A DNA stretch of 64,000 nucleotides, from the NCBI RefSeq assembly GCF_900100085.1, contig NZ_FNEJ01000017.1, positions 1-64,000 on the forward strand, read 5' to 3'. This DNA is from Salipiger marinus. GTDB lineage: Bacteria; Pseudomonadota; Alphaproteobacteria; Rhodobacterales; Rhodobacteraceae. The translations under genes and the position numbers were made by a program. This document shows positions 50,886 through 61,285 of this stretch, one piece after another (position 1 is the first letter of the stretch; each line of letters begins with the position of its first letter). Under the pieces are notes generated by a model. The model worked only from the letters and a program-made list of their open reading frames with translations, was not told where the DNA came from and did no database searches.

Positions 50886-52487
50886 ATGGATGAGTTCAAG
50901 ACACTGAGCGGCACGCCGCTGCACCCGCAGGCAAAAGCCCTGCAGCAGCGCTTTGCCACGGGCGGGATCGACCGCCGCGGCTTTCTGCGCGGCATGGCAT
51001 GGCTGGGGGTCGCCGTCGGCGCCGCAGGCGCGGCCCCGGGACTGCTGCACGCGCAGGAAACGCCGAAATCCGGCGGCAGGCTGCGGTTTGCCTGCCAGAT
51101 TCAGGAAATCACCGATCCGATGATGGCGACATGGATCGAATCCTCCAACCTCTTCCGCAACTGTCTGGAATTCCTGACCTTCGTCGACGAGAACAACATC
51201 ACCCATCCCTATCTGGCGAAAAGCTGGACGGCCTCGGATGATCTGACCGTCTGGGATTTTGACCTCGACGAGCGCGCCACATGGTCGAATGGCGATGCTT
51301 TCCTGCCGGAAGACGTGATCTTCAACATCGAACGCTGGATCGCGCCGGACTCGCAATCCTCCAACAAGAGCGCGTTCGAGGCGATCACCAAGGTGGAAAA
51401 AACCGGCGATCATGCCGTCCGCATCACCCTGTCGCGGCCCGTGGCCTCGCTGCCCGAACAGCTTTATTCCCACACCTGCGCCATCGCGCATCGCGGCTTT
51501 GCCGGCAACTGGGCGGAAAACCCGGTGGGCACGGGCCCGTTCTCGCTGGTCAATCACGAGGTGGGCCGTCAGGCCATCTTCCGCAAGCGCGAGGATTACT
51601 GGGGCCAGCCCGCCTATCTGGACGAGCTGCAGTATATCGACCTTGGCGCCGACATCACCACCCATCTTGCCGCGCTGTCGAGCGGGCAGGTGGACGTGCT
51701 GTATCGCGCGACCATTGCCGAATATGACCTGATGCAGTCGCTGCCCAATATCCAGATCCTGACCGGCAAGGCCGCGCATACGCTGGCGATCCGCATGCAG
51801 GTGGATCAGGCGCCGTTTGATGACATCCGGGTGCGCAAGGCGGTGCAGCTGGCCGCCGACAATGCGCAGATGCTGGCCATCGCCTATCGCGGCGAGGGGG
51901 ATCTGGGCGCGAATTACCACGTGTCGCAGGTGCAGGCCGATTACGCGCCGGTGGAGGCGATTGGCCGCGATGTCGCCGCCGCCAAGGCGCTTCTGGCCGA
52001 GGCGGGTTATCCCGACGGGCTCGATCTGGAGCTGACGCTGGGCAACACCCAAGGCAAATGGGAACAGGACACCGCACAGGTGCTGCAGCAGAATCTGGCC
52101 GAAGCCGGAATCCGGCTGAAGCTGAACGTGCTGCCCGCGTCGCAATACTGGCCGATCTGGGACAAGGTGCCCTTTGGCGTCACCTACTGGGCGCACCGCC
52201 CCTTGGGCACGATGACGCTGGATCTGGCCTATCGCTCCGGCGGGGCATGGAATGAAAGCCATTACGCCAATCCCGCCTTCGACGCCGCGCTGAACAAGGC
52301 CATGGCGCTGGTCGATCCCGAGCAGCGCCGCGCCGCCATGACCGAGGTAGAGACCATCCTGCGCGACGATGCCGTGCTGGTGCAGCCCTACTGGCCGAAC
52401 CGCTTTTCGGCGGCAGCGCCGAACGTGCGCGGCTTCGTGCTGCATCCGTCGGATTTCTTCCGCATGGATGGCGTCTGGCTCGCGTAA
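50886..52487 (+). CDS. ABC transporter substrate-binding protein, peptide/opine type (SBP_bac_5)
   Basis: A 533-residue family-5 binding protein with a twin-arginine leader (DRRGFLRGMAWLGVAVG) ending near LLHAQE. Family hallmarks include LRFACQIQEITDPMMATWIE, TWSNGDAFLPEDVIFNIERW and NPVGTGPFSLV. Three in-frame ATGs exist (50859, 50880, 50886); AAGGGAG at 50873-50879 best fits the last. Two hairpins flank the gene. Ligand unknown, probably the substrate of the island's enzymes. Confidence 0.92.
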   Translation: MDEFKTLSGTPLHPQAKALQQRFATGGIDRRGFLRGMAWLGVAVGAAGAAPGLLHAQETPKSGGRLRFACQIQEITDPMMATWIESSNLFRNCLEFLTFVDENNITHPYLAKSWTASDDLTVWDFDLDERATWSNGDAFLPEDVIFNIERWIAPDSQSSNKSAFEAITKVEKTGDHAVRITLSRPVASLPEQLYSHTCAIAHRGFAGNWAENPVGTGPFSLVNHEVGRQAIFRKREDYWGQPAYLDELQYIDLGADITTHLAALSSGQVDVLYRATIAEYDLMQSLPNIQILTGKAAHTLAIRMQVDQAPFDDIRVRKAVQLAADNAQMLAIAYRGEGDLGANYHVSQVQADYAPVEAIGRDVAAAKALLAEAGYPDGLDLELTLGNTQGKWEQDTAQVLQQNLAEAGIRLKLNVLPASQYWPIWDKVPFGVTYWAHRPLGTMTLDLAYRSGGAWNESHYANPAFDAALNKAMALVDPEQRRAAMTEVETILRDDAVLVQPYWPNRFSAAAPNVRGFVLHPSDFFRMDGVWLA

Positions 52488-52501
52488 GGGCAGCCATCAC
52501 A

Positions 52502-52527
52502 GGGGCCGGGCCTGCGCGCCCGGCCCC
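52502..52527 (+). terminator. Hairpin between the binding-protein and permease genes
   Basis: GGGGCCGGGC (52502-52511) and GCCCGGCCCC (52518-52527) form ten perfect pairs with a six-base loop, 14 bases beyond the binding-protein stop. As in other importers, it likely makes the binding-protein mRNA more abundant than that of the membrane parts. Confidence 0.7.
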
Positions 52528-52576
52528 CGCAGACGCGCAGGGGGGCGCGTCCGGACCAACAAGAGGGGGAGTTCCA

Positions 52577-53524
52577 GTGTCACTGGGCAGTTTTCTGATG
52601 CGAAAGACCGCGATCGCGGTCGCCACGATGGTGGCGGTCTCGTTCCTGATCTTTCTGGCACTCGAAGTGAACATCGAGGAGGTCGCGGTCAAGGTTCTGG
52701 GCCAGTATTCCACCGCCGAGCAGCGCGCGGCATGGCTGACCCAGAACGGCTATGACGATCCGTTCCTCATCCGCTATCTGCGCTGGCTCATGAATTTTGT
52801 CACCGGCGACTGGGGGCAGTCCACCTATTTCCGCGCCCCGGTGATGGAGATGATCCTGCCGCGCCTTGCCGCCTCGGCGGTGCTGGCGGGGGGCGCGCTG
52901 CTGGTCATCGTGGTCTTTGGCCTCAGCCTTGGCGTGCTGGCCGGGATGCGCCCCGGCTCGCTGCTGGACCGCGTGATCTCTGTCATCTCGGTCGTGACCA
53001 CCTCCATCCCCGATTTTGCCTCTGCCGTGTTCCTGTCGGGGATTTTCGTGTTCTGGCTGGGGCTGCTGCCCGGCGCCAGCACCATGATCTCGGGCTTTTC
53101 GCTGCGCGAACTGATCCTGCCGGTCTCGGTGCTCGGGCTTTATTCCATGGGCTATCTGGCGCGGGTCACCCGGGCCTCGATGGTGGACGTGATGGGCACC
53201 CATTACGTCCGCACCGCCCGGCTCAAGGGCGCCAGCCTGTCGCGCATCGTGCTGCGCCACGCGCTGCGCAACGCGCTGATCACCCCGGTGACCGTCATCA
53301 TGCTGCAGCTGCCATGGCTGCTGTCGGGCGTGATCGTGGTCGAGGTGTTCTATGCCTACAAGGGCTTCGGCACGCTGCTTTATGACGCCGCGCTCAATCA
53401 GGACATCTATCTGATCGAGGCCTGCGCCATGATCTCCGTCCTTGTCGTCGTGGTCAGCCAGATCCTGTCCGATCTGATCTATGGCTGGCTCAACCCCCGC
53501 ATCGACCTGGGAGCCAAGGCATGA
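52577..53524 (+). CDS. ABC permease, DppB/OppB family
   Basis: A 315-residue membrane protein with about six helices and the EAA-type loop (YVRTARLKGASLSRIVLRHA followed by LRNALITPV). It starts at GTG 52577 behind GAGGGGGAG. It overlaps the next permease by four bases. Confidence 0.92.
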   Translation: MSLGSFLMRKTAIAVATMVAVSFLIFLALEVNIEEVAVKVLGQYSTAEQRAAWLTQNGYDDPFLIRYLRWLMNFVTGDWGQSTYFRAPVMEMILPRLAASAVLAGGALLVIVVFGLSLGVLAGMRPGSLLDRVISVISVVTTSIPDFASAVFLSGIFVFWLGLLPGASTMISGFSLRELILPVSVLGLYSMGYLARVTRASMVDVMGTHYVRTARLKGASLSRIVLRHALRNALITPVTVIMLQLPWLLSGVIVVEVFYAYKGFGTLLYDAALNQDIYLIEACAMISVLVVVVSQILSDLIYGWLNPRIDLGAKA

Positions 53525-54359
53525 AGGCGCTGTCCCGCTATCTTGCAACGCCGCTGGTCCTGATCGGTGGTCTGCTGTCCTTTGGCTGGCTGCTGGTCGC
53601 CATCCTTGCGCCGCTCATCGCCCCCTATGATCCGCTGCAGACGATCCAGCCGCTGATGCGCCCGCTCAACAGCGGACCCAATGGCGAATTCTTCCTGCTG
53701 GGCACCGACATGCTGGGCCGCGACATCTTCTCCCGGCTGATCTGGGGCGCGCAGACCGTGGTGATCTATTCCACGCTGGCCACGCTGACCGCCTATGTCT
53801 TCGGGCTCAGCCTCGGGCTGGTCGCGGGCTATGCGGGCGGGCGCACCGATGCCGTGCTGTGCTATCTGGCCAATGTCGTGCTCAGCTTTCCGGTGCTGGT
53901 GCTTTACATCGTCATCATCGTGGTGATCGGCGCCTCGCCGCTGAACATCGTGATCGCGGTCACCTTCTCTTCGGCGCCCGCCATCTTCCGGATCGTGCGC
54001 GCCATCACCATCGACGTGGCCAGCCGCGATTTCGTCAATGCGGCAATCACGCAGGGCGAAAGCACGCTGCGCATCCTTTTTGTCGACATCCTGCCCAACA
54101 CCACCGGGCCGCTTGCCGTCGATTTCTGCCTGCGGCTGGGATATACCGCCATCACCATCGGCACCTTGGGCTTTCTGGGGCTGGGCCTGCCGCCGCCGAC
54201 GCCGGACTGGGGCGGCATGGTCAACGAAGGCCGGGGCATGGCCATCGCCTTCCCGCATCTGGTGATCTTCCCCTGTATCGCGATTTCCTCGCTGACGCTG
54301 GGCCTGAGCCTGCTGGCGGACGGGTTGCGCGAAGTCAACGACGCCAAGGAGCGCCAGGC

Positions 54360-54363
<4 letters not shown>
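53521..54363 (+). CDS. ABC permease, DppC/OppC family
   Basis: A 280-residue partner permease: APLIAPYDP, FLLGTDMLGRDIFSRLIWGA, the EAA loop (FVNAAITQGESTLRILFVDI) and GLGLPPPTPDWGGMV. About six helices. It overlaps the ATPase start by four bases. Confidence 0.92.
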
Positions 54364-55946
<1,583 letters not shown>

Positions 55947-55996
55947 CCGCGGGCGCCCCGGGCCTTGACGGCGGACCGGCGCAGGCACAAGGTTCC

Positions 55997-56020
55997 GGGG
56001 TCTTCCGCAGGGAAGGCCCC
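55997..56020 (+). terminator. Hairpin after the second importer operon
   Basis: GGGGTCTTCC (55997-56006) and GGAAGGCCCC (56011-56020) pair over ten bases, one pair being G-U, with a four-base loop. It lies 51 bases past the ATPase stop and before the LysR gene. Confidence 0.6.
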
Positions 56021-56051
56021 GCGTTCCCGTGCAAAGGCTGCTGCCTCTCTC

Positions 56052-56951
56052 ATGCCCTCCTCCCCGACCCTGACCTCGCTGCGGGCCTTTGCCACGGTCG
56101 GCCAGTGCCTGAGCTTTACCGAAGGGGCGCACCGGCTGGGCGTGACGCAGAGCGCGGTCAGCCGCCAGATCCGGCAGCTGGAAAGCACGCTCGATCTGCC
56201 GCTGTTCCGCCGCATCGGCAATTCCATCGAACTGACCGAGGCCGGGGCCGTGCTGCATGAACGCCTCGCCGAGGCGTTCGACATCATGGACGAGGCGGTG
56301 ATGGAGGCGCGGGCCACCGTGCCGCGCCAGAAGCTGACGCTGCTGGCCCCGCCGACCTTTTCCGCCCGCTGGCTGTCGCGGCATCTGGTGTCGTTCCGGC
56401 AGCGCTTTCCCGATCTGGATCTGTCCCTGCATCTGAGTGCCGATGACAACGTGCGGGTGGATTGCGTGATCCGCTTCGGGGCCGATCCGCGCGACCGTCA
56501 TGTGTCGACGCGGCTGATGGTCGAACAGCATATCGCGGTCTGCGCCCCCGATCTCTGGGCCGATCCCGACCGGCTGCGGCAGAGCTGCCTTCTGTATGTG
56601 CTGGACCGCGCGCTGCGGCTGCCGACATGGGACAACTGGTTCGCCTCCACCCAGCATGACCGCCGCGACCTGCCGGAAAACGCGATGGAATTCGCCACGC
56701 TGGACATGGTCACGCAGGCGGCGGTGTCGGGGGCGGGGCTGGCCGTGATCGACCGCAACATGATCGAACCGGAGCTGCAGTCCGGGGCGCTGATCCAGAT
56801 CGATCCGGTGGTGGTCACCGGCCCCTATGGCTACTGGCTGGACATCTCCACCGAACGGCTGGCCCGCAGCCGGGTGGTGCATTTCGCCCGCTGGCTGCAG
56901 CAGCTGGCCGGGGCGGGGCAGGGGCGTCCGCTGGGCAGTCACGCGCCGTGA
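56052..56951 (+). CDS. LysR-family regulator (GcvA-like)
   Basis: A 299-residue regulator with helix-turn-helix FTEGAHRLGVTQSAVSRQIR and a GcvA-type effector domain (FSARWLSRHLVSFRQRFPDL). The ATG at 56052 fits the family start; an earlier in-frame start at 55965 is unlikely. It lies on the same strand behind the importer operon, so it may be a second regulator of the island. Its targets are not clear. Confidence 0.88.
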   Translation: MPSSPTLTSLRAFATVGQCLSFTEGAHRLGVTQSAVSRQIRQLESTLDLPLFRRIGNSIELTEAGAVLHERLAEAFDIMDEAVMEARATVPRQKLTLLAPPTFSARWLSRHLVSFRQRFPDLDLSLHLSADDNVRVDCVIRFGADPRDRHVSTRLMVEQHIAVCAPDLWADPDRLRQSCLLYVLDRALRLPTWDNWFASTQHDRRDLPENAMEFATLDMVTQAAVSGAGLAVIDRNMIEPELQSGALIQIDPVVVTGPYGYWLDISTERLARSRVVHFARWLQQLAGAGQGRPLGSHAP

Positions 56952-56971
56952 CCCCCCGCAGCGGCGGGGGG
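56952..56971. terminator. Bidirectional hairpin between convergent genes
   Basis: CCCCCCGC and GCGGGGGG pair perfectly over eight bases around AGCG, directly after the LysR stop codon and 17 bases before the stop of the convergent MFS gene. Confidence 0.7.
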
Positions 56972-56988
56972 CCACGCTGTCCGTCCTG

Positions 56989-58167
56989 TCATTCCGCCGG
57001 AACGGGACGCGCGGCACGGTCAAGCCTGCCCGACAGCCGGGTCAGCCCAAGGCCCAGCACGACCACCGCAGCGCCCAGATAGGGCGTGGCGGCAAGGCCG
57101 AGGCTTTCCACCGCAATCCCGCCCGCCCATGCGCCAAACGCGATGCCAAGGTTGAAGGCGCCGATATTCAGGCCCGAGGCCACATCCACCGCGTCGGGCG
57201 CCACCTCGCGCGCGATCTGCACGGTATAGGCCTGCAGCGGCGGCACGTTGGCGAAGGCGAAGCCGCCCCAGACGGCAATCACCGCGATGGCGGCAAGGGG
57301 CGAGGTCAGCACCGCGCCAAGCGCCAGCAGCACCACCGACAGGCCCAGAAAGATCACGCTCAGCGCCGGGATCGCGCCGATCCGGTCGGCAAGCCTGCCG
57401 CCGATGATATTGCCCGCCGCCACTGACGCGCCATAAAGCAGGATCACAAGGCTGACCGCGCCGGTTCCAAGGCCGGTGACATCGGTCAGCATCGGCGCAA
57501 GATAGGTGAAGGCGATGAAATTGCCGCCATAGCCGACCGCCGTGATCAGATAGACCAGCAGCAGCCGGGGCGAGGTCAGCACCCGCGCCTGATCGCGCAG
57601 CGTCGGGGGCGGGCCCTGCGTCAGGTTGGACGGCACCAGCCGGGCCGAGGCCAGAAGCCCGATCAGCCCCAGCACGACCACGCCCAGAAAGGTGGACTGC
57701 CAGCCGAAGGTCTGGCCGATCCATGTGCCAAGCGGCACGCCGGTGACCAGCGCCACCGTCAGGCCCAGAAACACCAGCGCGATGGCCGAGCTTTCCTTTT
57801 CCCGGGGCACAAGGCTGGTGGCGATGGTCGAGGCGATGGCGAAGAACACGCCATGCGCAAGCCCGGTCAGGAAGCGCGCGGCGACAAGGCTGCCATAGCC
57901 GGGGGCAAAGGCGGCAAAGGCGTTTCCGGCGACAAACAGCACCAGCAGCGACAGCAGCAGCGTCTTGCGCGGCAGCCCGCCCGCCAGCGCGGTCAGCACC
58001 GGCGCGCCGATGGTGACGCCAAGGGCATAAAGGCTGACCAGCAGCCCGGCAGAGGGCAGCGACACGCCCAGATCGGCGGCGATGGTGGGAAGCAGGCCGA
58101 CGATCACGAACTCGGTCGTACCGACGGCAAAGGCGCTGATGGTCAGCGCCCAAAGAGCAAGGGGCAT
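56989..58167 (-). CDS. MFS efflux transporter (AraJ/DHA1 type)
   Basis: A 392-residue exporter with twelve predicted helices. MPLALWALTISAFAVGTTEF is the standard start of the AraJ/YdhP-like drug/sugar efflux group, followed by GLLPTIAADLGVSL and the motif-A region GGLPRKTLL. The ATG at 58167 has AGGAG eight bases upstream. The ribosome-site region is part of a motif shared with the mhqO/LysR control region, so it may belong to the quinone response module. Confidence 0.9.
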   Translation of the reverse strand: MPLALWALTISAFAVGTTEFVIVGLLPTIAADLGVSLPSAGLLVSLYALGVTIGAPVLTALAGGLPRKTLLLSLLVLFVAGNAFAAFAPGYGSLVAARFLTGLAHGVFFAIASTIATSLVPREKESSAIALVFLGLTVALVTGVPLGTWIGQTFGWQSTFLGVVVLGLIGLLASARLVPSNLTQGPPPTLRDQARVLTSPRLLLVYLITAVGYGGNFIAFTYLAPMLTDVTGLGTGAVSLVILLYGASVAAGNIIGGRLADRIGAIPALSVIFLGLSVVLLALGAVLTSPLAAIAVIAVWGGFAFANVPPLQAYTVQIAREVAPDAVDVASGLNIGAFNLGIAFGAWAGGIAVESLGLAATPYLGAAVVVLGLGLTRLSGRLDRAARPVPAE

Positions 58168-58170
58168 CAA

Positions 58171-58193
58171 GGCATCTCCTGTTGCGACGAATG
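58171..58193. promoter_or_regulatory. Motif upstream of the MFS gene, copy 1
   Basis: Core CTGTTGCGACGAATG preceded by GGCATCTC. Twenty of 23 bases match copy 2 at 60241-60263. It lies 4-26 bases upstream of the MFS start and includes its ribosome site, so a bound regulator would block expression. Confidence 0.5.
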
Positions 58194-58295
58194 CCGGGAA
58201 GATGCCTTCGGACAGGCTTTGCGTGAACAGACAGCTTGACAAAGGGTCGTTGCGCCAGACGCACGACTGGCCCGGCGCGGCCCCTGTTGCAAGGC

Positions 58296-58494
58296 TCAGC
58301 CCCGGTCGCGCGGGCGGGCGCGGTCCAGGTCCGGGCTGATCGGAATGACCTCCGCGTCATCCCCCCGGCGGCAGGCGGAATGGCCCGTTGATCCAGCGGG
58401 CGGCCTTCCAGTCCTCCTTGGCCTGCTCGATCCGGCCCTTGGGGGAGGAGACGAAGGTCCACCAGATATAGCGCGGCCCTGTCATCGTCGCCCC
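58296..58494 (-). pseudogene. Pirin-family protein, C-terminal remnant with frameshift
   Basis: On the minus strand the codons read GGATMTGPRYIWWTFVSSPK and then GRIEQAKEDWKAARW, the conserved pirin C terminus. The frame then stops at TGA 58359. Removing one base from the six-C tract at 58361-58366 restores PPGDDAEVIPISPDLD, the normal pirin ending, up to a stop at 58296. Upstream of about 58494 no pirin sequence is found, so roughly four-fifths of the gene is missing. The remnant lies behind a quinone-detoxification pair, a common partner of pirins. Confidence 0.75.
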
Positions 58495-58584
58495 GCCCGC
58501 GCTGCCCCCTTCTGCCCTGGTCGGCAGAGCCTGCCGCCGCGAGAGGACCGCGGCGCCGCAGCCTCGCGCCGGGGCCTGTGCCGT

Positions 58585-58611
58585 CCTGCCGGATCCCCCG
58601 TGTCCGGCAGG
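58585..58611 (-). terminator. Hairpin terminator after the mhqO-mhqD pair
   Basis: CCTGCCGGA (58585-58593) and TCCGGCAGG (58603-58611) pair perfectly over nine bases with a nine-base loop, 16 bases beyond the stop of the MhqD-like gene. Confidence 0.65.
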
Positions 58612-58627
58612 TGGCAGGCCCCGGCGG

Positions 58628-59227
58628 TCATCCGGTCAGCAGCCCGGCCAGAGCCACAAGCTCCGCCTGCCGGATCTCGTGGCCGCCGTCATGCACCGCG
58701 CTGGTGACCTCGGCGCCCTGATCGGCGAACCAGCGCAGCAGCCGTTCGCTCTGCGGCCACGGGCAGATCGGATCGCGGCGCCCGGCGCTGACCAGCACGC
58801 GGCGGCCCGTCAGATCCACCGGGGCGGGCTGCCACGGCACCAGCGGGTGCAGCAGGCCCACGCGGTCAAAAAGCTGCGGCGCAGCCATCACCACCGAGGC
58901 CAGAATGTTGGCGCCATTGGAATAGCCAAAGCCATAGACCGGCACACCGGGATGCGCCGCCTTCTGCGCCGCGACAAACCCGGCCATCCGGTCGGTGCGC
59001 CGCGCCAGATCGGCCATGTCATAGACACCTTCGCCGGTGCGCCGGAAGAACCGGGCAGCGCCGCCTTCGGACACGTCCCCGCGCGGCGAGACGATGCCCG
59101 CGCCGGGAGTGATCTGCCGGACAAGGTCAAAGAACTGGTTTTCGTCGCCGCCAGTGCCGTGAAAGGCAAAGATCAGCGGTGCCCCCGCATCGGGGGCACG
59201 CATGCGGGCATGATAGCTCGGGGTCAT
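58628..59227 (-). CDS. Carboxylesterase of the MhqD type (alpha/beta hydrolase)
   Basis: A 199-residue alpha/beta hydrolase: oxyanion segment FAFHGTGGDENQFF, nucleophile Ser in GFGYSNGANI, Asp in SAGRRDPICP and His in HDGGHEI. MhqD partners the ring-cleaving dioxygenase MhqO in hydroquinone and quinone degradation in Bacillus. It starts three bases after the MhqO-like stop, so they form one operon. Confidence 0.87.
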   Translation of the reverse strand: MTPSYHARMRAPDAGAPLIFAFHGTGGDENQFFDLVRQITPGAGIVSPRGDVSEGGAARFFRRTGEGVYDMADLARRTDRMAGFVAAQKAAHPGVPVYGFGYSNGANILASVVMAAPQLFDRVGLLHPLVPWQPAPVDLTGRRVLVSAGRRDPICPWPQSERLLRWFADQGAEVTSAVHDGGHEIRQAELVALAGLLTG

Positions 59228-59230
59228 GGC

Positions 59231-60163
59231 TCAGGCTCCGAGGGCGGGCAGAAGATCCTCGATCCGGTCGCGGAACGGCTCGTACCGAGTCGGCAGCTTC
59301 AGCGCCTGCCCAAGCCGGGCGGTGTCTTCGTCGCGGTCGAAGCCCGGCTCGTTGGTGGCGATCTCGAACAGCACGCCGCCGGGGGTGCGGAAATAGATCG
59401 CCCAGAAATAATCCCGGTCGATCACCGGCGTCACCTGATAGCCCGTGGCCAGAAGCGCCTCGCGCACCCGGGCCTGTGCCGCGCGATCTTCCACCGCGAA
59501 GGCGATGTGATGCACCGATCCCGCGCCCTGCGCCGCAGTCTGCCCGCCCGCCACGGTTTCCAGATCGATCGTGTCGGCGGCATTGCCGCCCTCGATCCGG
59601 TAGCGGGTCACGGCCCCGTCGGTCTCGTCCTTCTGATAGCCCATGAAGCTCAGCAGTTCCGCCGTGGCAGCGCTGTCGCGCAGCCGCATCCGGGCGCCAT
59701 GAAAGCCAAGGATGCCTGCATCCTGCGGCACATCGGCCCCGGTCCAAGCCGTTCGTCCGCGCGCGGCGCTTTCCACCAGCGCGAAGCTGTCGCCATCGGG
59801 TCCGGCAAAGCCAAGGCGGGCCTCGCCCAAGAAGCTGCTTTCGGACAGCCCCCTGACGCCGCTCCGGGCCAGCCGCTCCTTCCAGAAGCCAAGCGCGCCT
59901 TCGGGGACCGCAAATTCCGTCACGCCGACCTCGCCGGTGCCACGGCGCCCGCGCGGCATGTCACCGAAGGGGAAATAGGTCATCACCGATCCGGGCGTGC
60001 CGATCTCGTCGCCGTAATACAGGTGATACACCTCCGGCGCGTCGAAATTGACCGTCTTCTTCACCCGCCGCAGACCCAGCGTGTCGGTGAAGAAGCGGTT
60101 GTTGATCGCTGCATCCGCTGCCATCGAGGTTACGTGGTGCAGACCTTTGATATCCTTGATCAT
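59231..60163 (-). CDS. Ring-cleaving dioxygenase of the MhqO/MhqA type (VOC fold)
   Basis: A 310-residue double-VOC protein. Metal-ligand regions are GLHHVT at the N terminus, SVHHIAFAV in the second half and GGVLFEIATNEPGF near the end. Members open hydroquinone rings and give resistance to quinone-like electrophiles. The ATG at 60163 has GGAG six bases upstream and matches the usual family start; ATG 60175 is the alternative. It is divergent from a LysR gene. Confidence 0.88.
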   Translation of the reverse strand: MIKDIKGLHHVTSMAADAAINNRFFTDTLGLRRVKKTVNFDAPEVYHLYYGDEIGTPGSVMTYFPFGDMPRGRRGTGEVGVTEFAVPEGALGFWKERLARSGVRGLSESSFLGEARLGFAGPDGDSFALVESAARGRTAWTGADVPQDAGILGFHGARMRLRDSAATAELLSFMGYQKDETDGAVTRYRIEGGNAADTIDLETVAGGQTAAQGAGSVHHIAFAVEDRAAQARVREALLATGYQVTPVIDRDYFWAIYFRTPGGVLFEIATNEPGFDRDEDTARLGQALKLPTRYEPFRDRIEDLLPALGA

Positions 60164-60240
60164 CTTTGTCTCCATCAAGACGTCATTCCTGTTGAGAGCA
60201 AGGTAGGCGCAAAGATCATTTTTAAGAATAGAAACTGCAT

Positions 60241-60263
60241 GGCATTTACTGTTGCGATGAATG
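60241..60263. promoter_or_regulatory. Motif in the mhqO/LysR divergent region, copy 2
   Basis: Core CTGTTGCGATGAATG preceded by GGCATTTA. It matches copy 1 (58171-58193) at 20 of 23 positions and has the same orientation relative to its minus-strand target gene. It lies 17 bases upstream of the LysR start and 78 bases upstream of the MhqO start: a good site for the LysR protein. Confidence 0.55.
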
Positions 60264-60279
60264 ATAACAATATACCCCC

Positions 60280-61197
60280 ATGCAGACCATGAAACCGATC
60301 CGGGTCTTCCTGACCGTGGTGGCGCAGGGCAGCTTTGCCGGGGCGGCCCGCCGCCTGCGGATGACGCCCGCCTCCATCACGCGGATCATCGCGCAGCTGG
60401 AGGCCGATCTGGGCCAGCAGCTGCTGCTGCGCACCACGCGGCAGGTGTCGCTGACCGGCGCCGGGGCCATGGTCGCGGCGCGCTACCGCCCCGTGATCGA
60501 GGAGTTCGACCGGGTGACGGAGGAGGTCACCCGCACCACCCGGCCCGATCGCGGGCGGCTTGCGATCAACGCACCCATGTCGTTTGGCATGCGGCTGATG
60601 CCCGGGCTGGTGGCCAGCTTCCGGCTCGCCTATCCCAACATCGCGCTGGACGTGCACCTGACCGATGCGCTTGTCGACATTCTGGATGCCAGCTGCGATC
60701 TGGCGATCCGGATTTCCGACCCACCGGGGGACAAATCGACCATCTGGCGCCGGATCTGCCATGTGCCACGGCAGGTGGTGGCGGCGCCCGGCCTTTTCGA
60801 CCGCATCGCCCGCCCGGCCCATCCCGGCGACCTGCAGCCCGACCAGTGCCTGTCCTATGGCCACAAGGGCAGCGCCGAGATCTGGACCTTTACCCGTGGG
60901 GGGATGCGGCGCACGGTGCGGGCGGGCACCGACGTGGTGTCGAACAACGGCGAGTTTCTGTATGCGCTGGCGCTGTCGGGCAATGGCATGGTCAATCTTC
61001 CGGATTTCCTTGTCCGGGACGGGCTGGACCGGGGCACGGTCGACATCGTGCTGCCCGACTGGCAGATCCCGCCGCTGAACCTGATGCTGTATTATCCGCC
61101 CTATGAAAAGCTGCCGCCGCTGGTCGAGACCTTCACCGAATTCTTCGAGGCCTATATCCGCGATCTGGACAGTTTCGATTTCGGCACCGGCGGCTGA
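60280..61197 (+). CDS. LysR-family regulator, probable controller of the quinone module
   Basis: A 305-residue regulator: helix-turn-helix FLTVVAQGSFAGAARRLRMT followed by PASITRIIAQLEADLG, and an AaeR/CrgA-type effector domain (INAPMSFGMRLMPGLVASF). It is divergent from mhqO with 116 bases between starts. Position and the shared motif suggest it controls mhqO-mhqD, itself and the MFS gene. Confidence 0.89.
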   Translation: MQTMKPIRVFLTVVAQGSFAGAARRLRMTPASITRIIAQLEADLGQQLLLRTTRQVSLTGAGAMVAARYRPVIEEFDRVTEEVTRTTRPDRGRLAINAPMSFGMRLMPGLVASFRLAYPNIALDVHLTDALVDILDASCDLAIRISDPPGDKSTIWRRICHVPRQVVAAPGLFDRIARPAHPGDLQPDQCLSYGHKGSAEIWTFTRGGMRRTVRAGTDVVSNNGEFLYALALSGNGMVNLPDFLVRDGLDRGTVDIVLPDWQIPPLNLMLYYPPYEKLPPLVETFTEFFEAYIRDLDSFDFGTGG

Positions 61198-61285
61198 GCG
61201 CGGCGGGCGGCACCGGTCCGGGGCTTTTCGCGCGGGGCGGGTCCGGCTAGACTGATGCGCCAGAAGGCAGACAGGCGAGGGGTCC

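Noticed and set aside
49734-52445. 903-residue open frame on the minus strand
   Set aside because: It runs antisense across the aldo/keto reductase and binding-protein genes, both of which have strong family motifs. It is low-complexity, rich in Arg, Gly and His.
58345-58707. 120-residue plus-strand open frame
   Set aside because: It lies over the pirin remnant, a hairpin and the 3' end of the MhqD-like gene, all on the other strand, and has no family resemblance.
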